Assembly (NCBI GenBank): GCA_950022295.1
Contig: OX465598.1
Location: 168,410,001-168,474,000 of the forward strand
Direction: 5' to 3'
DNA length: 64,000 nt
From: Bromus sterilis
Lineage: Eukaryota > Streptophyta > Magnoliopsida > Poales > Poaceae
Below the pieces are notes generated by a model that saw only the letters and a program-made list of their open reading frames with translations, had not been told where the DNA came from and ran no database searches. Position numbers and translations under genes: made by a program. Shown piece by piece: positions 35,347 through 47,000 of the stretch; within the stretch, counting starts at the first letter, position 1; each line of letters opens with the position of its first letter.

Positions 35347-36167
35347 TCAAGTTGTATCAATCGAACCATCATCAAGATCATCAAAAAGCTCCTCAATTGT
35401 ACAACTAGTCTTAAGAGGTCTTTCAATTAAAGGCCTAATGAAGATAATTCTAGGGATAAAACCAAAAGGCGGAAAATCAATGGGAGTTTCATTTATAAAT
35501 TTATCAAAAAGAGGTATTTCTTCCAAAGTTTTCACGGTTTCAACTTCCTTGGAAATGGGTGGATTACGTTTAGGTCGGGGAACCTTAAGGACATAATTGA
35601 ACTTAGGTTCCCTTCTCTCCGGAGTTTCTACCTTTTTTGGTTTGATTGAGGAGAAAGTAGTTCCTAAAGTGTTAATGATTTCCTCAATCTTATCAATCCT
35701 AGAAGGATTCATATCATGGGATTTGATGGTCTCCAAAGTTTTAATAATTTTAATCATGGAACTATCAAGTCTATTCAAATTCCCTTGAATCTTGCGATCC
35801 AACTCATTTATCCTAGTTATACTTGGTATTTCTAACTCTATCTTTTCAAGTTTCTTCATAATGTGAGATAGAGTTATATCTTCTTGTATGCTAGCAACAG
35901 GGACATTTCCAACAAGATTTTCAATAACATTAAGAGATTCCCAAATTGGGGCTTCTAGGAAATTCCCATTGATAGCAGTATCTAGAATGAACCTATTCCA
36001 AGGAGTAATGCCAATATAAAATTTCTAAGCAGGATAGTAGTGGATTGCTTCTTGGTGGCTCTTTTATGATAATCATTAATTCTATACCAAGCATCTTTTA
36101 AACTTTCACCACATTTTTGTTTAAAGGAGAGAACCTCTGTCTCAACAAAGGCAAAAGGAACAGACAT
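35347..36167 (-). pseudogene. gag: T2 gag remnant
   Basis: Starts MSVPFAFVETEVLSF at 36167, without the usual long gag N-terminus, then KQKCGESLKDAWYRI. A stop and frame change fall near 36024, after which a frame runs through APIWESLNVIENL to 35347. The second half has a long charged helical segment (ELDRKIQGNLNRL) and a Pro/Lys-rich region. It resembles the gag of element K in layout (AWYRI...FYIGITPW versus AWG...FYVGLTDE). The function would be RNA packaging; the gene is broken and lacks pol downstream. Confidence 0.65.
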
Positions 36168-36295
36168 AATGACATCTACTAGCAAGATAAAAAAATTGAT
36201 ATAAGACACAAAGATAAAAACTGAGAGGTAAACTAACAAGACTAAAAAGAAAAGGTAAAAGGTAGTGGGAAACTCCCCTATCTTAGCACTCAGAG

Positions 36296-36313
36296 TCCCC
36301 GGCAACGGCGCCC
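36296..36313 (-). other. T2 primer binding site (tRNA-Asp type)
   Basis: The minus strand reads GGCGCCGTTGCCGGGGA, matching the complement of the plant tRNA-Asp 3' end except for the first base. It lies 10 bases inside the LTR end at 36324. tRNA-Asp priming is usual in Athila/Tat-type Gypsy elements. Confidence 0.8.
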
Positions 36314-36323
36314 GAAATTTTCT

Positions 36324-37994
36324 TGATGTGCGAGATGATGATAATGGTTTCTCGCCCTTCGTTGGTTACCCCAAGTGGAAGGTGAGATGTAGGATAGCAG
36401 CAAATTTCCCTCAGTGAAGATACCGAGGTTGAGTTCAATCCAATAGGACTCCGATAATGATAAGTAGGTGGTTCGGCAAGTGATGCGCCGTTGAAAATCA
36501 CTTGCTTCTCCTGGACCTGCACACAGAAACAAGTAACTTTGCTCCCAACAAAGTTCAGAGAGGTTGTCAATGTCTCCGGTCTTGTTGTTTACAAAGGATC
36601 AAACGCAAGGGATAATGATAATGATAGAAGCTGGAAAGTAAAAGCAGAAAATAAATGAGCGTGTAAACAATGATGAGAATATGGACCGGGGTTCCGTGAT
36701 GTTCACTAGTGATGTCTCTCCCCCAAATGACGATAAAACTGCTATGCGAGGTAAACAAATTACAGCTGCGCAATTGACAGGATTAAAAATGCACCGCAAT
36801 GCTTACTATGCTACAAAGAAAGGACGAGGCTCAAAAGCATGGGTAGTACGCCAAAGTAAGTAGACCGAAATCCAACTACATCTACTACTAATCATCCACC
36901 TTGAGATATCTATCCAGAACATCTCGCTGGTATTAAGTTGGGAGCCCCACCCCAAAGTGTAAACCCAAAGCAACAGACAACTGCATTAAAAAGCACTTTG
37001 CGGAAAGAAAACAATCCTTGCAACCGTGGTTACAAGCACCGTTGTTTTCCCCCTTGTGGCAACAACACATCCCCTAGACTCATGTTTCTGTCACTCAAGC
37101 GTGTCATCGGCAGGCATGAACCCACAATCGAGCATAACGTTCCCTCTTGGAGTCACTACCTACTACTTGGCCAAAGCAATAAACAACAATGGAGAACATG
37201 CAAGAATTACTTAGGAACAAAAATATAAAATATAAGAACCAAATATATTACTCAATCACAATCTGAACATAATCTCATAATCCATCATATCCCGGTAAAC
37301 TCAGCATAGCAACAGCAGAAAATTACATATGTGCCTCTATCATGTATGGAAGCTCACGAGGACTAAACGATGAAGAACAAAGAGGGGAGGAGAACATCAC
37401 ATAGCTACTGATCACGGACCCATGGTCCAAGGAAAACTACTCATGGCACATCCGGGGAGTGTCCATGGTGGAGGGGAAGCTCCCAGAGGTCAATCCTCTC
37501 TCCGGCAGGGTGCCGGGAAGAAGTCTGCTGGCGCTCCCGATCTTGGAAGCGCGGCGGCGCCGGAACAGAGGCGAGATCGCGATAAAGGGTTCTCTCCTTG
37601 GGGGTTTCGCGTCACGGAGATTAAATAGGTGAAGGGGGGCACCAAGGGTCCAGGCGCCCCCCCCCCCCCCCCGGCGCGGCCAGCCCCTAGGCTGCGCCAG
37701 GTGGCCTCCTAGGTCCCTGGTGGTGGCCCTCTGGCCCCACCCAGGTGATTCCGGAAGGTTCCCGTACGCTGATTTTTTATCTGATATTTCCCAAATTTTT
37801 GGAGCACTTTTAATATGGGGGAAACCTGGAATAGAAAAACAGTAGAAAACAGGAACTGGCACTATGGTGCACTGAGTTAATAGGTTAGTCCAAATATGAT
37901 CAAAAGTGTATGAAAGTGTATCTAGATAATAACAATATCAAAAAAAAGCATGCATGGAGCAAGCAGAGATTATAGATACGTTTGGGACGTATTA
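36324..37994 (-). repeat. T2 5' LTR
   Basis: A 1671-bp LTR aligned in reverse with T4 (38432-40108). A TATA-like TATTTAA lies on the minus strand at 37621-37627. A run of 16 C residues (about 37659-37674) interrupts the GC-rich region. The right flank (37995 onward) is T1 LTR sequence, so T2 inserted into T1. Confidence 0.85.
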
Positions 37995-38431
37995 GTGTTC
38001 TCCTCCGACGGAACCATAAATTGTTGGACCTAGACCTACACATAAGACACAAAATACTCTCGTACCCAACGAGTCAAAGGGGTTGTCAATCCCCCTGTCT
38101 TGCCGTTTACGGAAGGTTACATGTATATGATAGATGAACTAGAAAATAAAACAACGAAAGGAAATAAAAGGAATAAATTGCAGCGGGTGTAAATGTTGGG
38201 AATATGGACCAGGGTATCATGGCGTTCACTAGTGACGTCACTATCCGAAAATATAATAAAACTTATGTTAGGTGAACAAATTAAAAACGGGTAATTGAAA
38301 GATTATGAATGCATCGCAATGCTAATTGTGCTAGCAGAAATTGCAAGGCTCAATCATGTAGGCAATACACCAAAACAAGAAGACCATTTATCCATCAACA
38401 TCTACTTCATAATCATCCACCTTGAGGTATG
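37995..38431 (-). repeat. T1 3' LTR, inner part after T4
   Basis: Part of a minus-strand T LTR that ends abruptly at the T2 insertion and lacks roughly 200-240 bp of its 3' end, which should lie left of the window. GTATG at 38427-38431 is the T4 target site. Confidence 0.75.
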
Positions 38432-40108
38432 TGATACGTCCAAAACGTATCTATAATTTCTGTTTGCTCCATGCCTCTTTTGTGTGATATTGCTATTATA
38501 TTGATGAACTTCCATACACTTTTGATCATATTTGGACTAACCTATTAACTCAGTGCACCCCAGTGCCAGTTCCTGTTTTCTGCTGTTTTTCTATTTTAGG
38601 TTTCCCCCTTATTAAAAGTACCAGAAAAATTCCAGGAAAAATATAGGAAAAATCAGCGTACCGGAAGCTTCGCGAAGAGCCCGAGAGGGGCCAGAGGGGA
38701 GCCTGGGGGCCCCAGGCAGCCAGAGGGCGCGGCCCCACCCCTGGCCTCGCCAGGGAGGCGTCTGGAGCCCCTGGCCCACCTCTGGCTGCCTCCTTTCGCC
38801 TTTTTATTCCCCGTGACGAGAAACCCTCGGGGACGGAACCCTTTTTCGCGATCTCTCCTCTGTTCCGCCGCCGCCGCGCTTCCAAGATTGGGAGCACCAG
38901 AAGACCTCTTCCTTGCACCCTGCTGGAGGGAGGAATCACCTCCGGGAGCTTCTCCACCACCATGGATTCTTCCAGGATTAACCGTGAGTAGTCCACCTTG
39001 GACCATGGGTCTATGATCAGTAGCTATGTGATGTTCTCCTCCCCTCTTTGTTCTTCATGGATTAGACCTCGTGAGCTGCCCTACATGATCGAGAGACTTA
39101 TGTAATCTTTCTGCTATTGCTATGTTGAGTTTGCTGGGATCCGATGGATTGTGAGATTATGTTCAGATTGTGATTGAGTTATATATTTGATTCTCTTCTT
39201 TTATATTTATGTTCTTGAGTAATTCTTGCATGTTCTCCGTTGCTGTTTATTGCTTTGGCCCAGTAGTAGATAGTGACTCCAAGAGGGAGCGTTATGCATG
39301 ATTGTGGGTTCATGCCCCCCGATGACTAGCTTGAGTGACAGAAACATGAGTCTAGGGGATGTGTTGTTGCCACAAGGGGAAAAACAACGGTGCTTGTACT
39401 TGCGGGTGCAAGGATTGTTTACTTTACGCAAAGTTCTTTAATGCAGTTGTCTGTTGCTTTGAGTTTACACTTTGGGTGGGATTCGCAACTTAATACCAGC
39501 GAGATGTTCTGGATAGATATCTCAAGGTGGATGATTAGTAGGTAGATGAATATGGATTTCGGTCTACTTGTCTTGGCGTATTGCCCGTGCTTTTGAGCCT
39601 CTTCCTTTCTTTATAGCATAATTAGCATTGGTTTGCGCACATAATCATGTCAATTGCCCGGCTGTAATTTGTTCACCTCGCATGGCTATTTTATCGTCTT
39701 TTGGGATAGAGACATCACTAGTGAACATCATAGTACCCCGGTCCATATTTCCTACCTTGTTTACACCTTCAATTTACTTTCAGTATTTACTTTTCCGTAG
39801 CTATCACTGTCATTATTATCCTGTGCGTTTTATCCTTTGTAAACAACAAGGCCGGAGGAATTGACAACTCCTCTGAACTCGTTGGGAGCAAAGCTATCTG
39901 TTGTGTGTGCAGGTCCAGGTGAAGTAAGCAACCTTGAGTTGTGAACGGCGCCATTGTTCACTTCACCACCTTCTTGTATCTGTTGGAGTCCTACGGGTTC
40001 GATACTCTAAAACCTTAGCATCTTCGCTAAGGGAAATTTGCCGCTATGCTACATCTTACCTTCCACTTGGGGTAACCAACGAGGGACGAGAAGCTATCTC
40101 GTGTATCA
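38432..40108 (+). mobile_element. T4: solo T-family LTR, TSD GTATG
   Basis: A 1677-bp LTR starting TGATACGTCC and ending CGTGTATCA, with GTATG on both sides (38427-38431 and 40109-40113). No internal sequence remains, so it is a solo LTR produced by recombination between the two LTRs of an inserted element. It is the best full-length reference for this LTR in the window. Confidence 0.92.
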
Positions 40109-41107
40109 GTATGTAATCCAGATCATCTTGATCGTATTAAGTTGCGAGCCACAACTATATGTTGTAAACCCTAAGCAAGGACGACTACATTAACACTCTA
40201 TGTGTAATGTAAGAAACACTTGTAACACACTTTCAAAAGCACCATTGTTCTACCCTTAGTAGAAACAACACATTCCCTATTTCCATGTTTTTTTCACTCA
40301 ATATGGACATCGAGAGGCATGAACCTACTATCTAGCATAACACTCCCTCTTGGGATCACAATCAACTACTTGGCCAAAGAAATAAATTACAACGCGGAAC
40401 AAGCAAGAACAATCAAGAACAAAATGAAAAAGAGGATCAAATATGTAACTTCCACAATCTGAACATAATCTCATAATCCATCAGATCCCAGTAAACACAA
40501 CATAAAAAAGCATGGTAACTATAACATAGGTGCCTTGATCGTGATAGGCACCTCACAAGGACTAAACATTGAAGATCAAGTTGGAGAAATATGGATACCC
40601 TAGATACTGCCATGAACCCTAGGTCCAAGGTGGAACTAATCATGGCACATCCGAGAGGCAAGAATGGTTGATTAAGAGCCCCCCAGAGATGAATCCTCCC
40701 TCCGGTAGGGTCCCGGGACAACTTCTAGAGCTCCCAATCTGGGAATCGCGATAGCGGCAGAACGGAGAAGTTTCTGGAAAACAGGCTCTACCTCGAGGGA
40801 TTTCGAGGGAAAGGGAATAAATAGGCGAAAAAGGGGCACCGGGGGGTGGCCCCTAGCTTTCGAGCTTCTGGAGTCTTGCGACGAATAAGAATTTTTGGAT
40901 TGTTTTCTTGATTTTTTGGGAATATTGATTTTTCACATTTTTTATGTGATGCATAGACAATAATAGACAAAAACTGGCAGTGGGCATTGGGTTAATAGGT
41001 TTGTCCCAAATATGTTGGAAAAGGATATGAAAGTGCATTAGAACATATAACAAAGTCACACATATAAGCATGGAAGCAAAAATTATAGATAAATTTGGGA
41101 TGTATCA
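40109..41107 (-). repeat. T1 3' LTR, first part
   Basis: A minus-strand T LTR starting TGATACATCCC at 41107, next to the purine-rich AGCTTGAGGATGC on the minus strand. It continues past T4 at 37995-38431. TATA-like TATTTATT lies on the minus strand near 40818-40826. Confidence 0.82.
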
Positions 41108-42498
41108 GCATCCTCAAGCTTAATTCCTGCTTGTCCTCGAGTAGTTAAATGATAACAAAGATAATTTTTGTGGTTACATGCTACCAACATAGTAAGAATA
41201 GCAAGTAAACCAATCAAGATGTATAAATGGATACAAACTAATATAAAGCAAGAGTCTATATCTAGTATTTAAAAAACTAAAGTAAGAACACAAAGGTAAT
41301 AAAGCTCTTGTTGTTCGTGAATCTAATGTCTCCAATCGGTGATCCCGTGCAGAGTGAGGAAAGTTGACAGTGTAAAAATATTGAATCATTGTTGAGAACT
41401 TTGTTTACTAAATTTCACACATGGTTTGTTCGGGATCTTATTATGACTCATCCCCATACCGTCCGTCAGGTAAAAGACAATCTGATTATCTCCCTTTTGA
41501 CTTTGAGCAACTCATGAAATGAATGAGCGCAAGCAAGATTAATGTCACTTAGGATGGCGAAGATAATAAATATGGGATAGGAATTCAAAAAGTGAGAAAC
41601 TCACACCAATGAGGACAACATTGGCCGAGAGAAAGTCTTGTGATAGATATGTCGTGAGGAGTAGGGATTGCCATGCAACGTATGCACGTAGAGCTATGAG
41701 TGTATGAAAGATCTACAATGGAACTAGTGGGGGTGCATCCAACTTCCTAGAGCTCTTTTGAGGAGGATCATCATTGAAAATACAAGCCAAGTTCTACAGT
41801 GTAAGGTCCCACATAGTTATGCATAAATGATATGAAAACTCTCTACAAACTGAAGTACAATTGCTACTTCAAAGCACAAGTGTGGATTTAAAGGATAGTA
41901 GTGTTGCCCCCCTCTCTCCCTTTATTTCTATCTCTTTTTTATTTTTCTATTTTTGTGGCCTCCATTTTCTTTTTTATCTCATTTGTCCTCTTTGGGATAT
42001 TTTTTGTCCACTTTGGGGTCTTTTCCTGACTGGTAAGGGCAACACTCTATATAAATGAACATCATCAACACACTCTTACAAGGTACTCATACTCACACTG
42101 AAACTATATCATGATGTATGCAATGTACACCTCTGCTCGTGTAGCAAGAAATGCAATGATATTGGGTCGACATGTAAAAAAATATGAATGAGAGCAAAGC
42201 CCAAACTATCATGCAGTTGTATGATCATGCAAAATGCAATATGACGGTGAAGAATAACATCAGGTCATGTTATGAAAGATGGATGTTGCATGGCAATGTA
42301 TCTCATAATGGCTACGGAAATGCCATAATAGGTAGGTATAGTGGTTGATTTGAGGAAGATATAAGGAGGCTTATGTATGAGAGAGTGTATCATCCCAATT
42401 ATTTGGATGCACTGGTTAAGTTTGTACCAAATCTCAACATGAGAAAGGGAAACGATCGGTACCAAAGATCCTAGCAATATAAAAGGATAGGTGGAAGT
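41108..42498 (-). mobile_element. T1: 3' internal region
   Basis: The reverse complement aligns with about 390-1673 of T3, including the polypurine-like stretch. No coding region is recognised. It is cut at 42498/42499 by Copia LTR C1. Confidence 0.8.
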
Positions 42499-43680
42499 TG
42501 TTGGGGAATGAGGTAGAAAACAATATTTTTTCTTAACCTACGACTCCCAAACCCAAGACCTATGCTATGCCGATGCAAGTAATGGATGGAGATAGGTCAC
42601 ATACCAGTATGGAGTCCGTTAAGCGGGAAATGTTCCCGCGTGAACATGGTTGATGTAGTCGTACCCGCCAATCCTCGATGCGGCGGAGATCCTTAACGAC
42701 TCCAGAAGCCACTCGGTCCTTGTAGACCAATGACGGGATTACGTCCCCTCTGGAACTTTGTCGCTGAAGACGTCGTGATATGGCCACGACGGTGAAGGAG
42801 CACCACAAGTGTAGCGCCTCGCGGGATTACACACATACGGTGTACCCGACGTCTCTCCGGGCTCAGAACCCGCCGAGCAGCGGAAAGAAGATGGATTCGG
42901 ATCCCGATTCACGCATCACGACGGTGTGCGTATGGTGGAGAAATCCCTAACCAAGTGCATACTCCAAACAATGGGAGTCCTCTCAAAGGCAGGAGAAAGA
43001 GAGAGAAGAGAACTCAATTGGATGATGGAAAAAGGGCACCCCACCCCTCCTTATATAGGCCAAGGAGGGGTGCACACCTCCCTCCCTCCCCGGGGTGGGA
43101 CTAAACCCCCCAAGGAGGGTGGTGTGCCGGCCAAGAGGGAGTGGGCCCCTCCCTTGGCGCATGGCTCAAGTGGGAGGCTCCTCCTTCCCCTAATGGGCCT
43201 CTTTAGGCCCATATGCCTTTTCTTCCAATTTTCATTATATTTCAATATTTAATTCTGTTAATTAAATAATAAAACATATTTAAACGTTATTTAATAATAT
43301 TTTGAACCTTTCAAAATACCCAGAACTATTTTTGGCCTCCACCGGAACAATTCTGGTGTTCTCCCTTATTTCTCCGGTGATCTCGAATCTATCCTTATTG
43401 CGTCGAATACCCTTAAGTGTGACACCCTATGGTCCAGGAAACTGCAGACATGATAAAGACACTCTCTTGATCAATGACCATCAGTTGGACCTGGTTATAA
43501 TCCTAGATGGCCCCTGCGCTTCCATCGAATGAAATTCATCCTTGTTGGATCCGTTAACGTTGAGCTTGTTCCCTTTGTCCTATGGTACTTTGTTTGTCCA
43601 AGGTTTGATCGTTGGTATCCAATATACCTAGCTCATCCTCGTTACCGACAAACATGTTTACTCATTCCCGTGATATTACA
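42499..43680 (-). repeat. C1: truncated Copia LTR (Angela/BARE type)
   Basis: Starts TGTTGGGGAATG (the reverse of a Copia LTR end) and aligns with the complete LTR of C2 at 56861-58538 as far as about 43680. The inner ~500 bp, the internal region and the other LTR are missing. TATA is at 43051-43057 (minus strand). The exact breakpoint is uncertain within about 20 bases. Confidence 0.8.
43051..43057 (-). promoter_or_regulatory. TATA box of Copia LTR C1
   Basis: The minus strand reads GCCTATATAAGGAGGGG, a near-identical context to C2 (57317-57323). Confidence 0.65.
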
Positions 43681-43689
43681 ACACCTTAC

Positions 43690-44068
43690 CAATTTACCAT
43701 CCACTACAAGAAAAGAGAAAATGATGACGCTATAGAACACCTTACCAAACTCACTGAGTTGTGCGGCTTATTTGCTACAGAGGACAAGAAGAGAAATTAT
43801 TATGTTACTAAGCTTCTTCCTTTTTCTTTGAAGGATGGTGCTAGAGCATGGTATGACGCACTACCTTATGGTTCTATTAAAAGTCCTCAAGAATTAGCTC
43901 AATCTTTTGTTGCTAAATATTTTATTGCTCATGTGCAACATGTTGCTTTGCAAAGAATTTTTTATTTTAAACAGTTGCAGGATGACCACCTCCCTAAAGC
44001 TTGGGGGGTATTGCACTTTGCTCAAGGCTAGGCCGGGACAATGAGTCCCTAAAAAAGAACTACTTGAT
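43690..44068 (+). pseudogene. gag: K gag, N-terminal part before M1
   Basis: The frame encodes a retrotransposon gag core (ENDDAIEHLTKLTELCG, LLPFSLKDGARAWY, SPQELAQSFVAKYF). It begins directly at the C1 breakpoint without a gag start. After QDDHLPKAWG the frame shifts and carries a TGA. The protein then continues across M1 into FYVGLTDESRTYLDS at 48486. It is the 5'-truncated first part of the K gag. Confidence 0.8.
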
Positions 44069-47000
44069 TGTAACAACCCAGATTTCACAAAAATTAATTT
44101 TTTTTTATTTTCGGTGTGAATTGTTTGATTGTCTGATTTGTTTGCGGTGTTTGCATCCCCGATCTATCAATCGACGATTATTTTCCCCCTCTTATCTCGT
44201 ACCAGACGGAGACCGACCCTTGCCACCCTGACACTCGATCTTTGCCACACCGGGTTTCACCCTATCACCGTCGCGAAAACCACACAAGGCCAGCCGCAGC
44301 CAACGGAACAAAAACCCCGTTTAATAAGTAAACGGGATATTTTATAGCGCGCCGGAAAGTGTTCTCGGAATGGTTTCCGCGTGAGGTGAACGCCGCCGGC
44401 TCGACGCGCTGATCGCGCAGTTCGAAGTTTTACCCGAATCGGATGTCCTGTGGACCCTCGGCGGTCAGAAACGTAAACACAGCGTGCGCGAGAGAAAAAC
44501 CGGGGATGTTTTTTCAAACTACCAGCCACGTGGGCTATATAAAGACCACCACTCTCCCACCCCTTTCTAGGGTTTCCCCCTAGCAAAAATTGCAGCCACC
44601 CCCTCAAAATTTGCCCTCTAGCCCCAAAACACCCCCATTTTCGTCCAAAACCTAGCTCCCAGATCTGGAAATCATCCCAATTGATTCTGGGCCGTCGGAT
44701 CCGTAGATCCAACCAGGATTGCGCCACATCACCTCTCTCCTCTCTCTCCAGCCCGCAGCACCGCCGCCACCAACCACCTCCGTGGACTCCGCTGCATCTC
44801 GCCGGCAAGCGCCGGCGTCTGCTGCCGCTTCCTCCGGCCTCCGGCGAGCAACCCCGTCACCTCCGCCCTTCTCCTCTCACCTCCACGTTCCCCTCTCCTC
44901 CTTCTCCTCTCCTGCCGCAGGCCATCGCCGGAACGCCATGGCGGCTGCCGCCCGCGCATGAAGCTCGCGCCGCCGCCTCCCCTCGAGCCCTGCCGCCTCC
45001 GCCTCGGCCGGCTCCGGCGAGTCACCGGCGCCGAGCGCCGCCGCCAGCCCCGATCCTGGCCGGGATCGGGTCGACACCAGCCACCGCCGCCGTCTTGGGC
45101 CGGCGCGCCCCAAGCCGGCCTCCCAGCAAGCGGCCCAGTCGAGGCCAGAGCCCAGATCCAGCTGCCAGCCCACCTCGGGCCAGATGGGCTCGGCCCAGGG
45201 GGTGAGCCCCTTTTTTCTGTGGATAACCCTGTAATTTTTTCAAAGTATGGAATTATTATGCTTTTGATTCAATTTTGCGATGAAGTTTGCGAGTAAACCG
45301 TAGGTCGGATCGCGTTGCACCCAAAAGTAAAATTGTTTAGAATTGTGTGTACTTCAGTTCATCTTTTGTGAGAATTTTGAGTTGCGGTCATCTTGATGTT
45401 GTTAATCACTGTTGAAGTGGGCACCAGGCTATTAACTGCTATTATTTTCTGCGAGTGTGTTGCTGCTGTTATTTTATTGCAAGTTTGCATGATGATTGTG
45501 ACACATCCATGAGGCCTATTGCATTGATTCTTGTTGCATACTGTTAAGCATCATGTCTACTTCAATCCTATGCAATCACTTGTCATGTTTACATGTTGTA
45601 GCTATATTAATTCTTGCTCCAAAGTGGTGACCCTGATGATATGTGATGCTGTTTATATAAAGTTGCTACTTTGCTGCCCTATATCTTTTTAACCGTGCAT
45701 CCTATTGAGCATTGCAATATGTCATTTTGATCTATGCCATGTCTACTTCCATTATATGTATTGCATTGTCATGTTTACATTTCTGGTGATAATTATGTTT
45801 AGCTCCAAAGTTGCTATGCCACTGTTTTTGACAGCCACCTCTGTTTTTCACTAAGTATGTAACTCTCCGATGCTATGTTGCATGCTTAATATCTTTTGAT
45901 CTGTGATGCCTATGACCTTGATTCTTGTTTGTACCTGATCACCATCATGTCTAGTGCATGCCCATATATTGCTATGTCATGTTGCTGCAATTATTCATAT
46001 AGTTTTGCTCCTATTTATACAACATGAAAATAACAGTTTCTGTCATGTTTTCCTGATTTTCTCTAAGTCCTTGATCAGGAATGTTTTATTGCATTTTTCT
46101 TGGGCTATAATTAATTGTTCATGATGTATATTTGCATGATTCCTTTTGCCATGCCTTCCCTGCCATGTCTACTTTAGTTGCATATCATTTGTGAGCATGT
46201 TTGCATTCATTATCATGTTTATGCATTGCTCTAAAGTGTGCTTCCTCATGTTGGCAGATTGTGTTCGAAACTTGTTTTGCTTGTATCTTTTTAACCGTAA
46301 CTCCGTTTGGAGTGTTCTTTATATGTAACTTGATCAGTTTTTCATGTACTTTGTGTTTATGCTATTGTTGTTGTTGTTAACCAACCTAAAATATGGTTTA
46401 GGACAGAAAAGTACCAAATCCTTTAATTATCGTGGAGCACTTAGTGGAATGCCATGTTTAGATTGTGCCTCACTTAAATTGACTAGCATAGATAGTTTCC
46501 TTTATGCTTCACCTCTTTTCATGTTTCTGTGTTATGCCATTCTTGAGTGAGATGCCATGTTAAAAACCTTTGCTCATCTTGTGTAGCTAAACAACTTGAA
46601 CCCTTGTAAATGTGCGGTATCGTCGTGTGTGACGAGTACTCCACTTAACCTGTTAGTAACGGTCTCGACGGTAGGTGCGATGTCTTGTGTTGACTTCTTG
46701 TTGATGCTTGCTAGTGATTGCTTCGTAGTAATAGATTCTTGCTCGTCGATTTCCTTTTCTAGTGTTTCCTTCTTGTGTGCTTCCGCGGGTACTTCTCGGA
46801 GACGTTGCGAGCTTGCGGTCGACTTCACCTTCGGTTGCGTCTCTTCTCATCAGGAAAGGGGGTGCATATATCATGCTTATAACTTTCAGCTCACTCGCGC
46901 CTAGGTGTAGAATAGAACGATTTCTTGATCCTACCACTTTATATTCATGCCTCTCAAATAAACCCAAACAACCTTGTCCCTCCACATCCCAGCAAACCTT

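Larger units (their letters stand above)
33889..37994 (-). mobile_element. T2: T-family element (5' LTR, primer site, gag remnant)
   Basis: In minus orientation: 5' LTR (37994-36324), primer site (36313-36296), degraded gag (36167-35347), then about 1.1 kb without a recognisable gene (35346-34251), then the family's 3' internal region (34250-33889), where it is cut by T3. The rest lies to the left of the window. No protease, RT or integrase lies between gag and the 3' region, so this copy has either lost pol or belongs to a non-autonomous group. Its LTR carries four substitutions or more at the outer end (TAATACG for TGATACG). Confidence 0.82.

Noticed and set aside
44681..45205. 174-codon Pro/Ala/Arg-rich frame in M1
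   Set aside because: GC-rich leader of a solo LTR with all frames open; not preserved as a frame in M2.
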